Part shown: one piece after another, positions 27,275 to 36,784 of the stretch
How the letters are laid out: each line of letters begins with the position of its first letter
Numbering within the stretch: the stretch's first letter is position 1
NCBI GenBank assembly: GCA_947177165.1
Contig: CAMWTP010000036.1
Span: 1 to 55,945 of the forward strand
Source of the DNA: an uncultured Lachnospiraceae bacterium
GTDB lineage: Bacteria; Bacillota; Clostridia; Lachnospirales; Lachnospiraceae
Direction of reading: 5' to 3'
DNA: 55,945 bases
The notes under the pieces: generated by a model
The model's database searches: none
Told to the model about the DNA's origin: nothing
Seen by the model: the letters and a program-made list of their open reading frames with translations, nothing else
Position numbers and translations under genes: made by a program

Positions 27275-27301
27275 AAATAGAAATCCTCATTTCACTTGTA
27301 A

Positions 27302-27318
27302 GGCAGGCAAAACCTGCC
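27302..27318. repeat. Short hairpin in the CapA-like leader
   Basis: GGCAGG / CCTGCC, 6-bp stem with 5-nt loop, between the promoter and start codon of the minus-strand gene; it could affect its mRNA stability or translation. Confidence 0.45.
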
Positions 27319-27337
27319 ACTTTACATTATTACATTG

Positions 27338-27366
27338 ATTATATTAGAATTAGATCAAAATAGCAA
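27338..27366 (-). promoter_or_regulatory. Promoter of the CapA-like gene (minus)
   Basis: On the minus strand TTGCTA (27361-27366), 17-bp spacer, TATAAT (27338-27343). Only 24 bp separate it from the divergent leuB promoter, so one bound factor could affect both. Confidence 0.7.
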
Positions 27367-27390
27367 TCCCATCTTTTTTTCTGTATTCTG

Positions 27391-27419
27391 TTGAAATTTT
27401 CTGTCGAATGTAATATTAT
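27391..27419 (+). promoter_or_regulatory. leuB-ilvD-ilvB promoter
   Basis: TTGAAA (27391-27396), 17-bp spacer, TATTAT (27414-27419). The leader is only about 55 nt and shows no T-box hallmark. Confidence 0.7.
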
Positions 27420-27480
27420 TGAATATGTGTATATTTATTCACAGGCTGGAGCTTTAGTCAAAGAAAAGGAGATAGTAAGA

Positions 27481-28593
27481 ATGAATTCTAGAATGAATTT
27501 GAATATTGTGTGTATACCCGGTGATGGAATCGGACCGGAAATCGTTGCAGAAGCAAAAAAAGTGCTCGACAAAGTTGCTGTGAAGTACGGTCACAGTATT
27601 TCGTATAAAGATATTTTGATGGGAGGCGCTTCCATTGATGCGTGCGGGGAACCGCTCACAGATGAGGCGATTGCCACAGCCAAGGCTGCAGACGCCGTTC
27701 TGATGGGCTCCATCGGCGGAAACACTTCCACATCGCCATGGTACAAGCTGCCGCCGCATCTGAGACCGGAGGCAGGGCTTCTGAGATTGAGAAAAGAATT
27801 GAATCTCTTCGCGAATTTAAGACCAGCCTATTTGTATGAGGAATTAAAGGAAGCATGCCCGTTGAGAGATGATATCATCGGCAGTGGTTTTGATATGATG
27901 ATCATGCGTGAGCTTACAGGCGGTCTTTACTTTGGCGAGCGCAGCACAAAGAAAGTAAACGGCATTGTTACTGCAGTCGACACACTGACTTATACAGAGA
28001 ATGAAATCAGGCGCATTGCGGTCAAGGGGTTTGACATTGCGATGAAGCGCAGGAAAAAGGTGACAAGCGTCGACAAGGCAAATGTGCTTGATTCTTCCCG
28101 GCTTTGGAGAAAGGTTGTTGAGGAGGTCGCACTCGATTACCCGGAGGTGGCTTTGGAGCATATGCTTGTCGACAACTGTGCAATGCAGCTTGTGAAGGAC
28201 CCGAAACAGTTTGACGTGATTTTGACAGAGAATATGTTCGGCGACATTCTTTCCGATGAGGCGAGCATGGTTACAGGCTCCATCGGTATGCTCTCATCAG
28301 CAAGCCTGAACGACACGAAGTTCGGACTTTACGAGCCGAGCGGCGGTTCAGCGCCGGATATCGCTGGAAAAGGCATCGCAAACCCGATTGCGACGATTCT
28401 GAGTGCGGCTATGATGCTCCGTTATTCCTTCGATCTTGACAAGGAGGCTGACGCGATCGAAGCTGCTGTCAGGAAAGTTCTCGAGGAAGGATTCCGCACC
28501 ATTGACATCATGCCGCAGGAGGAGAGCAGGCGCGCGAGTGTCAATCAGGTCGGCACAGCGATGATGGGAGACCTGATCTCAGATAGAATATAG
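27481..28593 (+). CDS. leuB: 3-isopropylmalate dehydrogenase
   Basis: Leucine biosynthesis: oxidises and decarboxylates 3-isopropylmalate with NAD. 370 residues with PGDGIGPEI near the N-terminus, [26 protein letters not shown] and [18 protein letters not shown], all family signatures. AAAGGAGA placed eight bases before the ATG at 27481 decides the start; the 30 extra residues of the longer frame would overlap the promoter. First gene of a branched-chain amino-acid operon with ilvD and ilvB. Confidence 0.95.
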   Translation: MNSRMNLNIVCIPGDGIGPEIVAEAKKVLDKVAVKYGHSISYKDILMGGASIDACGEPLTDEAIATAKAADAVLMGSIGGNTSTSPWYKLPPHLRPEAGLLRLRKELNLFANLRPAYLYEELKEACPLRDDIIGSGFDMMIMRELTGGLYFGERSTKKVNGIVTAVDTLTYTENEIRRIAVKGFDIAMKRRKKVTSVDKANVLDSSRLWRKVVEEVALDYPEVALEHMLVDNCAMQLVKDPKQFDVILTENMFGDILSDEASMVTGSIGMLSSASLNDTKFGLYEPSGGSAPDIAGKGIANPIATILSAAMMLRYSFDLDKEADAIEAAVRKVLEEGFRTIDIMPQEESRRASVNQVGTAMMGDLISDRI

Positions 28594-28637
28594 ATCAAAA
28601 AATGTTCATTGGGCGATGATATGGAGGATAGATAGCA

Positions 28638-30305
28638 ATGAGAAGTGATAATGTAAAAAAAGGAATGCAGCAGGCTCCGCACAGAAGTCTGTTCAATGCA
28701 TTAGGATTTACAGAGGAAGAGATGCAGAAACCTATGGTTGGAATTGTAAGCTCCTATAACGAGATCGTACCCGGCCATATGAATCTGGATAAGATTGTCA
28801 ATGCGGTAAAGCTTGGTGTGGCGGAAGCAGGCGGTGTGCCAGTGGTATTTCCCGCGATTGCAGTCTGTGACGGTATTGCAATGGGACATATCGGTATGAA
28901 GTATTCCCTTGTCACAAGGGATTTGATTGCCGATTCCACGGAATGCATGGCGCTGGCGCATCAGTTTGACGCGCTAGTCATGGTGCCGAACTGTGACAAA
29001 AATGTTCCAGGACTTTTGATGGCGGCTGCGCGCATCAATGTGCCTACTGTGTTTGTGTCAGGCGGTCCGATGCTTGCAGGACATGTAAAGGGACAGAAGC
29101 GCAGTCTCTCGTCCATGTTTGAGGCGGTTGGCTCCTATGCAGCAGGTACAATGAGCGAGGAGGATGTGTGCGAGTTTGAAAACAAGGCATGCCCAACGTG
29201 CGGCTCATGTTCTGGTATGTATACTGCAAACTCCATGAACTGTCTCACAGAGGCACTTGGTATGGGCCTGCAGGGAAATGGCACGATTCCTGCTGTGTAT
29301 TCCGAGCGGATCAAGCTTGCGAAACACGCAGGCATGGCAGTGATGGAGATGCTTCGGAAAAATATCTGTCCGCGCGACATCATGACAAAGGAGTCTGTCA
29401 TTAATGCGCTCACTGTCGACATGGCACTGGGATGTTCCACAAACTCCATGCTTCATCTGCCAGCGATCGCCCATGAGATCGGTTTTGATTTTGATATTTC
29501 CTATGCAAATGAGATCAGTGCAAAGACGCCCAATCTCTGCCACCTTGCGCCGGCTGGTCCTACCTACATGGAAGATCTGAATGAAGCTGGCGGCGTGTAT
29601 GCAGTGATGAATGAACTGTCAGAGCTCGGACTGTTGAACGAGGACTGCATGACCGTGACAGGAAAGACGATCGGCGAAAATATCAAAGGTGTTCAGAATA
29701 AAAATCCTGAGGTTATACGGCCTCTGGACAATCCATACAGTAAAACAGGCGGGCTCGCTGTATTAAAGGGTAATCTCGCCCCGGATGGAAGTGTCGTAAA
29801 GCGTTCCGCGGTGGCTCCCGAGATGCTTGTCCACGAGGGACCGGCACGTGTGTTTGACTGCGAGGAGGATGCGATCGAGGCGATCAAAGGCGGCAGGATT
29901 GTCGCGGGCGATGTTGTGGTAATCCGTTACGAGGGTCCGAAGGGCGGTCCCGGTATGCGCGAAATGCTCAATCCTACATCAGCGATCGCTGGAATGGGGC
30001 TTGGCTCTACAGTGGCACTGATCACCGACGGACGGTTCTCCGGTGCATCGCGCGGGGCTTCGATCGGTCATGTGTCGCCAGAGGCAGCTGTCGGCGGACC
30101 GATCGCACTTGTTGAGGAGGGTGATATCATTTCCATCAACATTACAGAGTGCACGCTGAATGTCAAGGTGTCGGACGAAGAGCTGGCAAAGCGCCGCGCA
30201 GACTGGCAGCCGAGAGAGCCGAAGATTACGACAGGCTACCTTGCGAGATACCGTGAGCTCGTTACAAGCGGAAACAGGGGAGCGATTCTTGAGATACCAG
30301 TGTGA
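28638..30305 (+). CDS. ilvD: Dihydroxy-acid dehydratase
   Basis: Isoleucine/valine biosynthesis: dehydrates 2,3-dihydroxy acids using an Fe-S cluster. 555 residues with the cluster ligands in [10 protein letters not shown] and [35 protein letters not shown] and the C-terminal [30 protein letters not shown] precedes the ATG. It sits between leuB and ilvB with short gaps, as expected for one operon. Confidence 0.97.
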   Translation: MRSDNVKKGMQQAPHRSLFNALGFTEEEMQKPMVGIVSSYNEIVPGHMNLDKIVNAVKLGVAEAGGVPVVFPAIAVCDGIAMGHIGMKYSLVTRDLIADSTECMALAHQFDALVMVPNCDKNVPGLLMAAARINVPTVFVSGGPMLAGHVKGQKRSLSSMFEAVGSYAAGTMSEEDVCEFENKACPTCGSCSGMYTANSMNCLTEALGMGLQGNGTIPAVYSERIKLAKHAGMAVMEMLRKNICPRDIMTKESVINALTVDMALGCSTNSMLHLPAIAHEIGFDFDISYANEISAKTPNLCHLAPAGPTYMEDLNEAGGVYAVMNELSELGLLNEDCMTVTGKTIGENIKGVQNKNPEVIRPLDNPYSKTGGLAVLKGNLAPDGSVVKRSAVAPEMLVHEGPARVFDCEEDAIEAIKGGRIVAGDVVVIRYEGPKGGPGMREMLNPTSAIAGMGLGSTVALITDGRFSGASRGASIGHVSPEAAVGGPIALVEEGDIISINITECTLNVKVSDEELAKRRADWQPREPKITTGYLARYRELVTSGNRGAILEIPV

Positions 30306-30341
30306 AGAGTATGAGTATATATATGAATGGAGAATTTTATT

Positions 30342-32021
30342 ATGCAGTTGACAGGTTCACAAATTGTTATCGAATGTCTGAAAGAGCAGGGAGTTGACAC
30401 CGTATTTGGCTATCCCGGCGGCTCTATATTAAATATTTATGACGAATTATACAAGCACAGCGATGAGATCAGACATATTCTTACATCGCATGAGCAGGGG
30501 GCTTCCCACGCTGCGGACGGCTATGCGCGCGCGACGGGCAAAGTCGGTGTCTGTCTTGCGACGAGCGGTCCCGGCGCGACCAATCTGGTCACAGGTATCG
30601 CAACAGCGTACATGGATTCTGTGCCGATGGTTGCGATTACTGCAAACGTTACGCTGCCGCTGCTTGGAAAAGACTCTTTCCAGGAGGTTGACATTGCGGG
30701 CGTGACAATGCCGATCACAAAGCACGGCTATATCGTAAAGGACGTGACAACACTTGCTGATACGATCAGAAAAGCTTTTAAGATCGCAAAATCTGGCAGA
30801 CCTGGACCTGTGCTGGTCGATATCACGAAGGATGCCACAGCAAACAAATGCGAGTTTGTCCCGGTGAAGCCGGAACCGCCTGTTATCACCAATTTCTATA
30901 CGGAAAAAGATATTGACACTGCCCTTGAGATGATCAAGAAGGCTAAGAAACCGTATATTTATCTGGGCGGCGGTGCGATCATCTCAAATGCCTCGAGGGA
31001 AGTCAAGGAATTTGCAGACAAAATACAGGCACCGGTGTGCGATACACTTATGGCGAAAGGCGCTTTTGATGGAAAGAGTGCACTCTATACAGGCATGATC
31101 GGCATGCATGGCACCAAGACATCGAATTACGGGGTCAGCCAGTGCGATCTGCTGATTGCCCTGGGTGCGCGGTTCTCCGACAGGGTTGTCGGAAATCCCA
31201 GGAAATTCGCCGAGAACGCAAAAATCTTACATATCGATATCGATGCTGCGGAGATTAACAAGAATATTAAGACAGATGCCTCGATTATCGGTGACTTAAA
31301 GACTGTTCTGAAGGAGCTGAACAGCAAACTTGAGCAGCAAAATCATGATGAATGGATTGCACAGATCAAGGAACTCAAGGAAAAGTATCCGCTGCGGTAC
31401 AACTCGGATAAGCTGACCTGTCCTTATATTATCGAGGAGCTTGACCGCGTTACGGAGGGAAAAGCGATCGTCTCTACCGATGTCGGACAGCATCAGATGT
31501 GGGCGGCGCAGTATTATCAGTACACAGAACCCCGCACCTTCCTCTCATCAGGAGGACTTGGCACGATGGGATACGGGCTTGGGGCCTGCATTGGTGCAAA
31601 GGTGGGTATGCCTGACAAGATTTGCGTGAACATTGGCGGTGATGGATGCTTCCGCATGAATATGAATGAACTCGCGACAGCGAGCCGTTATAATATTCCT
31701 ATTATACAGATCATCATCAACAATCATGTGCTTGGCATGGTGAGACAGTGGCAGACATTGTTCTATGACAAGAGATATTCGCAGACAATTCTGACAGATA
31801 AGGTTGATTTTGTGAAAGTTTCCGAGGGACTTGGCTGTGAGGCGATACGCGTCACAAAGCGCGAGGAAGTAGGGCCTGCTCTTGAGAGGGCTGTTTCTCT
31901 GAATAAGCCTGTGGTGATCGAGTGTGTGATCGAAGAAGATGACAAGGTGTTCCCCATGGTTCCGGCAGGAGCGGCAATCAGTGAAGCCTTTGACGCGGAG
32001 GATCTGAAACAGCGCCAGTAA
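30342..32021 (+). CDS. ilvB: Acetolactate synthase, large (catalytic) subunit
   Basis: First common step of valine/isoleucine synthesis; a ThDP, FAD and Mg-dependent enzyme. 559 residues with GYPGGSILNIYDEL, the ThDP-activating Glu in SHEQGASHAADGYAR, GPGATN, FQEVD and the ThDP motif GDGCFRMNMNELATA...NNHVLG. TGGAGA before 30342 favours this ATG (MQLTGSQ) over 30327. No regulatory subunit gene (ilvN/ilvH) follows, so feedback control by a small subunit would need a gene elsewhere. Confidence 0.96.
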   Translation: MQLTGSQIVIECLKEQGVDTVFGYPGGSILNIYDELYKHSDEIRHILTSHEQGASHAADGYARATGKVGVCLATSGPGATNLVTGIATAYMDSVPMVAITANVTLPLLGKDSFQEVDIAGVTMPITKHGYIVKDVTTLADTIRKAFKIAKSGRPGPVLVDITKDATANKCEFVPVKPEPPVITNFYTEKDIDTALEMIKKAKKPYIYLGGGAIISNASREVKEFADKIQAPVCDTLMAKGAFDGKSALYTGMIGMHGTKTSNYGVSQCDLLIALGARFSDRVVGNPRKFAENAKILHIDIDAAEINKNIKTDASIIGDLKTVLKELNSKLEQQNHDEWIAQIKELKEKYPLRYNSDKLTCPYIIEELDRVTEGKAIVSTDVGQHQMWAAQYYQYTEPRTFLSSGGLGTMGYGLGACIGAKVGMPDKICVNIGGDGCFRMNMNELATASRYNIPIIQIIINNHVLGMVRQWQTLFYDKRYSQTILTDKVDFVKVSEGLGCEAIRVTKREEVGPALERAVSLNKPVVIECVIEEDDKVFPMVPAGAAISEAFDAEDLKQRQ

Positions 32022-32034
32022 TATGGAATGATGT

Positions 32035-33525
32035 ATGAGAAAAATTTTGCTTGGTTTCATCAGAGTAATCTGTGTGATGGCAGTGCTTGGCATTGGTGCT
32101 GTCATCGCACTGGATCAATATTATCAGCATGTCTTTCCAACATTTGTGGTGATGAACGGGGTGTATTGTACAGGCATGACCGTCAGGAATGCCACAGAGG
32201 TTCTGAACAGTTCCTATGATCTGCACAGTGACAGGATTACTGTGCGCATGCTTGACGGTGAGATATATGAGATGCCGCTTGACGAGTATGGGGTTACGAT
32301 ATCCTATCAGCCTGCCGTTGCGGAATACATGGAACAGTGCAAATCCCGTCCTTTTCAATGGGTGAAGGATTGTCTGAACAGCTGGCTGAATTGGAGTCCT
32401 CCCTACATCTATGATTTTCAGGAAAAGACAGTGTATCCTACATATTACTGTGATACTGCTGTCATGGCTGCGAAGCTGGAAGATGCGGCATGGCTCAATG
32501 TCAATCTGTACAATACTGAAAATACAGTTTCTATTGTGCGGAGTGCTGCTGCAGGCTATATCCTCGTCGACGAAACAAAGGATCTGCTTTCAAAGGAAGA
32601 TGCGGTAGAGCTGATTTGCAGAAAAATTGTTAATCATTTAACAAAAATGAGCCAAAATCCGTATGAGAGTATTTTGATTGACTTGTCAACTGGAGCGTAC
32701 AAAGAAACCTGTTACAAAAACGCTCCATACACAGATGAGATGAAGGACACGCTTGCAAAATGGGAAGGGGTCAGCGATTTCCAGAACTTTCATATGATTT
32801 ATCAGTTTGGCGACTGTGAGGAAGTAATTGACGCAAACGTTGTCGCGGACTGGATGACACTGGACGCGGACGGGAATATTGTGTTTGACGAGAACAATCT
32901 TCCTGTGCTGGATGAGACAATGATTGCAGAATATGTGGCATATTTGTCAACAACGTATAATACAGTTGGAATAGAGCGCAAATTTAAAGCAACCAGAGGC
33001 GATATTGTGACAGTGTCCGGCGGAGGCTATGGCAATGAGATCGACGAGAAGGCAGAGTATGAATTTCTGTCGAATGCGTTTCGCAGCAGGGAGAGCGGCA
33101 CACGAACGCCGCAGTATAAATCTGAGGCGTGGGCGAAAGGCACCGATGATATCGGGGATACGTATATCGAAGTGGATATGGGCAGTCAGCATATGTATTA
33201 TTATGTGGATGGAGAGCTTGTGATCGATACGCCGGTTGTCACTGGGAACACATCACGAAGGTGGGGGACACCTGCCAGGGTCTGCTTTGTATATTTCAAA
33301 CAGAAAAACAGAGTGCTCCGGGGCGCCAACTATGCAACGCCCGTAAAGTACTGGATGGCAGTGGACGGTCATATCGGCATCCACGACGCCACATGGCGCA
33401 AGGATTTCGGAGGAGAAATCTATAAGACGAACGGTTCTCACGGCTGTATCAACACACCGCTTGAGACAATGACGGAATTGTACGATATGGTGGAACTGGG
33501 GACACCGGTCATTATGTTTTACTGA
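32035..33525 (+). CDS. L,D-transpeptidase (YkuD family), membrane anchored
   Basis: 496 residues: one N-terminal membrane anchor (about 8-26), a long extracellular region including a YkuD-associated peptidoglycan-binding-like segment (about 90-320), and a C-terminal YkuD domain with HIGIHDATW and the catalytic motif SHGCINTP (active Cys). Such enzymes make 3-3 cross-links in peptidoglycan or attach proteins. It starts 13 bp after ilvB and may be read through from that operon. Confidence 0.92.
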   Translation: MRKILLGFIRVICVMAVLGIGAVIALDQYYQHVFPTFVVMNGVYCTGMTVRNATEVLNSSYDLHSDRITVRMLDGEIYEMPLDEYGVTISYQPAVAEYMEQCKSRPFQWVKDCLNSWLNWSPPYIYDFQEKTVYPTYYCDTAVMAAKLEDAAWLNVNLYNTENTVSIVRSAAAGYILVDETKDLLSKEDAVELICRKIVNHLTKMSQNPYESILIDLSTGAYKETCYKNAPYTDEMKDTLAKWEGVSDFQNFHMIYQFGDCEEVIDANVVADWMTLDADGNIVFDENNLPVLDETMIAEYVAYLSTTYNTVGIERKFKATRGDIVTVSGGGYGNEIDEKAEYEFLSNAFRSRESGTRTPQYKSEAWAKGTDDIGDTYIEVDMGSQHMYYYVDGELVIDTPVVTGNTSRRWGTPARVCFVYFKQKNRVLRGANYATPVKYWMAVDGHIGIHDATWRKDFGGEIYKTNGSHGCINTPLETMTELYDMVELGTPVIMFY

Positions 33526-33561
33526 CGTGCACAGACCCAAACAGAACAGTTATGAAATATT

Positions 33562-33585
33562 CAACATTTTACCGTTATAATGTTG
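33562..33585. promoter_or_regulatory. Palindrome overlapping a -10 box before serC
   Basis: CAACATT (33562-33568) and AATGTTG (33579-33585), perfect 7-bp arms. The right arm overlaps TATAAT (33576-33581), about 100 bp before serC. The -35 is poor (TGAAAT at 33553), so an activator or repressor site is plausible. Confidence 0.5.
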
Positions 33586-33685
33586 TTTATATAAATCTAT
33601 TGTGTAATAAGCTGCTTTTGCGCTGTAAGGAATCTGTTGCATCTGCAAGAGCGCACATCAACAAGAAAACCAGGAGGAGTAGAAA

Positions 33686-34768
33686 ATGTCCAGAGTGTAC
33701 AACTTTTCAGCAGGTCCCGCAGTTTTACCTGAAGAAGTTCTTAAAGAAGCTGCAGATGAGATGTTAGATTATAGAGGAACCGGCATGTCGGTCATGGAAA
33801 TGAGCCACCGCTCGAAGGCGTATGACACGATTATCAAGGAAGCGGAAGCGGATTTGAGAGAGCTCATGAAGATTCCGGATAATTATAAGGTTCTGTTTCT
33901 GCAGGGCGGCGCAAGCCAGCAGTTTGCCATGATTCCCATGAATCTCATGAAAAACGGTGTCGCTGACTATATCGTCACAGGGCAGTGGGCTAAGAAAGCA
34001 TATCAGGAGGCGTGTCTCTTCGGCAAGGCAAACAAGATTGCGTCGAGCGAGGATAAGACGTTCTCTTACATACCGGACTGCTCTGATCTGCCGATTTCTG
34101 AGGACGCGGATTATGTGTATATCTGCGAGAACAATACCATCTACGGCACAAAGTTCAAGACTCTGCCTGACACAAAGGGAAAGACTCTCGTTGCCGATGT
34201 GTCCTCATGTTTCCTGTCAGAGCCGGTAGATGTCACAAAGTACGGTGTAATCTACGGCGGCGTACAGAAAAACATCGGACCAGCTGGTGTTGTCATCGTA
34301 ATCATCAGAGAAGATCTGATCACGGATGATGTGCTTCCAGGAACGCCGACCATGCTGAAGTACAAGACACATGCGGACAATGATTCTCTGTACAACACAC
34401 CGCCCGCATATGGTATTTATATCTGCGGCAAGGTATTTAAGTGGCTTAAGCAGAAGGGCGGACTTGAGAAGATGAAAGAGTATAATGAGAAGAAAGCTAA
34501 GATTCTCTACGATTTCCTCGATGAGAGCAAGCTCTTCAAGGGCACGGTCAGAAAAGAGGATCGCTCTCTGATGAATGTACCTTTCGTGACGGGCAGCGAG
34601 GAACTGGATGCCAGGTTTGTCAAGGAAGCTAAGGAAGCTGGATTTGAGAATCTGAAAGGACACAGAACCGTAGGCGGAATGCGTGCGAGCATCTACAACG
34701 CTATGCCAATCGAGGGCGTGGAGAAGCTTGTGGAGTTTATGAAAAAATTTGAGGAGGCAAACGCGTAA
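33686..34768 (+). CDS. serC: Phosphoserine aminotransferase
   Basis: Serine biosynthesis, PLP-dependent. 360 residues with YNFSAGPAVLPEEVL at the N-terminus, LQGGASQQFAMIPMNL, ADVSSCFLSEPVDV and the PLP-lysine region YGGVQKNIGPAG. AGGAGGAG precedes the ATG. The stop codon overlaps the serA start by one base (TAATG), a sign of translational coupling. Confidence 0.97.
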   Translation: MSRVYNFSAGPAVLPEEVLKEAADEMLDYRGTGMSVMEMSHRSKAYDTIIKEAEADLRELMKIPDNYKVLFLQGGASQQFAMIPMNLMKNGVADYIVTGQWAKKAYQEACLFGKANKIASSEDKTFSYIPDCSDLPISEDADYVYICENNTIYGTKFKTLPDTKGKTLVADVSSCFLSEPVDVTKYGVIYGGVQKNIGPAGVVIVIIREDLITDDVLPGTPTMLKYKTHADNDSLYNTPPAYGIYICGKVFKWLKQKGGLEKMKEYNEKKAKILYDFLDESKLFKGTVRKEDRSLMNVPFVTGSEELDARFVKEAKEAGFENLKGHRTVGGMRASIYNAMPIEGVEKLVEFMKKFEEANA

Positions 34769-35931
34769 TGTATCAGTATAAATGTCTTAATCCTATCTCA
34801 GACATAGGATTATCAAGATTTACGGAAAACTATCAGACAACAGATGATATCACAAAGGCAGAGGGTGTGCTGGTCAGAAGTGCGTCCATGCATGAGCTGG
34901 AGCTGCCTGAGACACTTCTCGCAGTCGCAAGGGCTGGAGCCGGTGTAAACAATATTCCTCTTGACAAGTGTGCGGATAAGGGTATCGTTGTATTTAATAC
35001 ACCGGGTGCAAATGCGAATGGTGTCAAGGAACTTGTGATCGCAGGAATGCTTCTGGCATCGCGGGATGTCACCGGAGGAATTGACTGGGTAAAAGCCAAC
35101 GCAGGTGCGGAGACGATTGCAAAGGACGCCGAGAAGGAGAAGAAAAATTTTGCAGGTACGGAGATACAGGGCAAAAAGCTTGGAATCATCGGTCTCGGAG
35201 CAATCGGCATCAGGGTAGCCAACGCAGCCGTTGCGCTCGGTATGGATGTCTACGGATACGATCCTTATCTCTCTGTTGATGCAGCATTAAAGCTTTCCCG
35301 CGAGGTAAAACATGTCATCAATGTCGATGATATTTATGCAGAATGCGACTTTGTCACGATTCACGTACCTCTGATGGACGCCACAAAGGGCATGATCAAT
35401 GCGGCTGCCATTGCAAAGATGAAGCAGGGTGTGGTAATATTGAATTTCGCAAGAGATCTGCTTGTCAATGAGAAGGATATGATCTCTGCGCTGGAGTCAG
35501 GTAAAGTCAGAAAATATGTTTCTGATTTTCCAAATCCGACGACGGCAGGGCAGAAGGGCTGCATCGTCATTCCGCATCTCGGAGCATCCACAGAGGAGTC
35601 GGAAGACAACTGCGCTGTTATGGCAGTGGATGAGCTCAAGGATTATCTTGAGAACGGTAATATCAGAAACAGTGTTAACTATCCGGCATGTGACATGGGT
35701 GTGTGCGGCAATGTTGGAAGAGTGGCGATTCTCCACAAGAATATTGCAAACATGATCACGCAGTTTACAGCGGCTTTTGGCGCTGCGGGCATCAATATCA
35801 GTGATATGACCAACAAGTCAAGAGGTGAGTATGCGTATACGATGATGGATATCGAAAAGGCTGCTGACGACAAGATAATTGATCAGTTAAAGAACATTGC
35901 CGGCGTGTTCCGCGTGAGAGTTGTAAAATAA
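34768..35931 (+). CDS. serA: D-3-phosphoglycerate dehydrogenase
   Basis: First step of serine synthesis. 387 residues with a Rossmann motif GIIGLGAIGIRVA, the dehydrogenase block ATKGMINAAAIAKMKQGVVILNFAR, the catalytic His in IPHLGASTEESE, and a C-terminal ACT-like region (GINISDMTNKSRGEYAYTM). Short type without the long intervening domain. Coupled to serC. The next plus-strand housekeeping gene, DUF1015, lies 17.6 kb away. Confidence 0.95.
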   Translation: MYQYKCLNPISDIGLSRFTENYQTTDDITKAEGVLVRSASMHELELPETLLAVARAGAGVNNIPLDKCADKGIVVFNTPGANANGVKELVIAGMLLASRDVTGGIDWVKANAGAETIAKDAEKEKKNFAGTEIQGKKLGIIGLGAIGIRVANAAVALGMDVYGYDPYLSVDAALKLSREVKHVINVDDIYAECDFVTIHVPLMDATKGMINAAAIAKMKQGVVILNFARDLLVNEKDMISALESGKVRKYVSDFPNPTTAGQKGCIVIPHLGASTEESEDNCAVMAVDELKDYLENGNIRNSVNYPACDMGVCGNVGRVAILHKNIANMITQFTAAFGAAGINISDMTNKSRGEYAYTMMDIEKAADDKIIDQLKNIAGVFRVRVVK

Positions 35932-36121
35932 TTATACTATTGACAATAAACATGCGGTGTGCGTCTTTTCCGCCTGCGATTGCGCACATCAATACAGCGG
36001 AAGTATGCCGATGAAAATGATAGTCAAATAGTAACGGTGTTTTTTGTGGAATATGCATGTTTTCAAGATTTAAAATGCACAAATTATATAACAATACATT
36101 AATAAAAAGTTAAGAAAACGG
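35932..36121. other. Intergenic region after serA, no gene seen
   Basis: No credible ORF. An inverted repeat TTCCGC (35968-35973) / GCGGAA (35997-36002) might form a hairpin but lacks a T-run, so the serA terminator is not clear. The sequence then turns AT-rich towards 36120, marking the left edge of the accessory region. Confidence 0.5.
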
Positions 36122-36150
36122 TTGACAATGCGTAATAAATATGCAATAAT
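36122..36150 (+). promoter_or_regulatory. Promoter of the candidate RNA
   Basis: Consensus TTGACA (36122-36127), 17-bp spacer, AATAAT (36145-36150). No protein gene follows on this strand before the terminator at 36367. Confidence 0.7.
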
Positions 36151-36156
36151 CTATAC

Positions 36157-36394
36157 ATAGAAACAACGTTACATATTTTAGGAACAAGGTTCTTTGGAAC
36201 GTGTATTGAACAAGGTTTAACGGAATTTTGTTTGTGTAAAAGGGATAGACTTTCGGTAGCAAATTTGGGGAAGTTTGCATAGAAAGTTGCGACGTGTATG
36301 GGGGAAATGTGTGAGAGGAAAGACGATACAAAAGAATCATGTCGAAAATATGTAAAAGGAACATACAAAAAAGGATGTGTACCATCCTTTTTTT
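36157..36394 (+). ncRNA. Candidate structured small RNA, family unknown
   Basis: The segment has a consensus promoter, no RBS-backed ORF, and a strong terminator. It can fold with nested helices: an 11-bp perfect closing helix (TTACATATTTT 36169-36179 with 36345-36355), a 7-bp helix (36202-36208 with 36324-36330, one G-U), a 6-bp helix (36249-36254 with 36282-36287) and, inside it, an 8-bp stem with a GGGG loop (36259-36266 / 36271-36278). A 10-nt direct repeat GAACAAGGTT occurs at 36182 and 36208. The rod-like layout recalls 6S RNA, but I cannot confirm that family. An untranslated leftover is the alternative. Confidence 0.5.
36367..36393. terminator. Bidirectional intrinsic terminator
   Basis: AAAAAAGGATG / CATCCTTTTTT, 11-bp stem with TGTAC loop. 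It can end the plus-strand RNA and the minus-strand 91-residue gene. Confidence 0.9.
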
Positions 36395-36415
36395 GTTGTC
36401 ATAAACAATCTCATA

Positions 36416-36691
36416 TCAATATGCATCATGTACATCGCCGTATTTGGTCATGTTTCCGATGGTATTCTGGAACTTTGTCTCGCGGCTGACAGTGACCTGA
36501 CTTGCCAGATCCATATATTTGATAAAAATTTCTTCCACAGTTGCCCCTTTTTCTTTCGCGATTTCCTCCATAACAGGTTTGAGCTTTTCCAACTGGAAGG
36601 AAACGCGTGTTTTCTGGGGATCGAAGTCCTTCAATACCCGGTCAGCATATTCGTTAATGCGCTCCAGTAATTTCTGATCTTCAGGCGTCAT
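36416..36691 (-). CDS. Small helical protein, unknown (possible regulator)
   Basis: 91 residues, highly charged and helical, with a short strand-like RVSFQLEKLKPVMEEIAKEKG followed by a helix, which could be a ribbon-helix-helix-like DNA-binding unit; this is weak. AAGGA nine bases before the ATG at 36691 is better than the GTG at 36709. It has its own promoter and a nearby palindrome. It is probably autoregulated if it binds DNA. Confidence 0.6.
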   Translation of the reverse strand: MTPEDQKLLERINEYADRVLKDFDPQKTRVSFQLEKLKPVMEEIAKEKGATVEEIFIKYMDLASQVTVSRETKFQNTIGNMTKYGDVHDAY

Positions 36692-36724
36692 ATTTATCCA
36701 TCCTTTCACAAGTATAGTGGGAAC

Positions 36725-36740
36725 ACAGTTACAATACTGT
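36725..36740. promoter_or_regulatory. Palindrome in the leader of the 91-residue gene
   Basis: ACAGT (36725-36729), 6-bp centre, ACTGT (36736-36740), about 15 bp downstream of the -10 box on the minus strand: the place for a repressor site. Confidence 0.45.
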
Positions 36741-36755
36741 TTCCTCTAAATAATA

Positions 36756-36784
36756 ACTATAGCACGATAGAGAGTTGTTGTCAA
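36756..36784 (-). promoter_or_regulatory. Promoter of the 91-residue gene (minus)
   Basis: On the minus strand TTGACA (36779-36784), 17-bp spacer, TATAGT (36756-36761). The -35 box overlaps the end of the XRE gene. Confidence 0.8.

Noticed and set aside
27420..27480. T-box or attenuator expected before leuB
   Set aside because: The leader is about 55 nt and contains no T-box sequence, specifier stem or terminator hairpin.
36298..36489. Small plus-strand ORF across the terminator at 36367
   Set aside because: It reads through a strong terminator and its start codons have no properly spaced RBS; the segment fits better as untranslated RNA.
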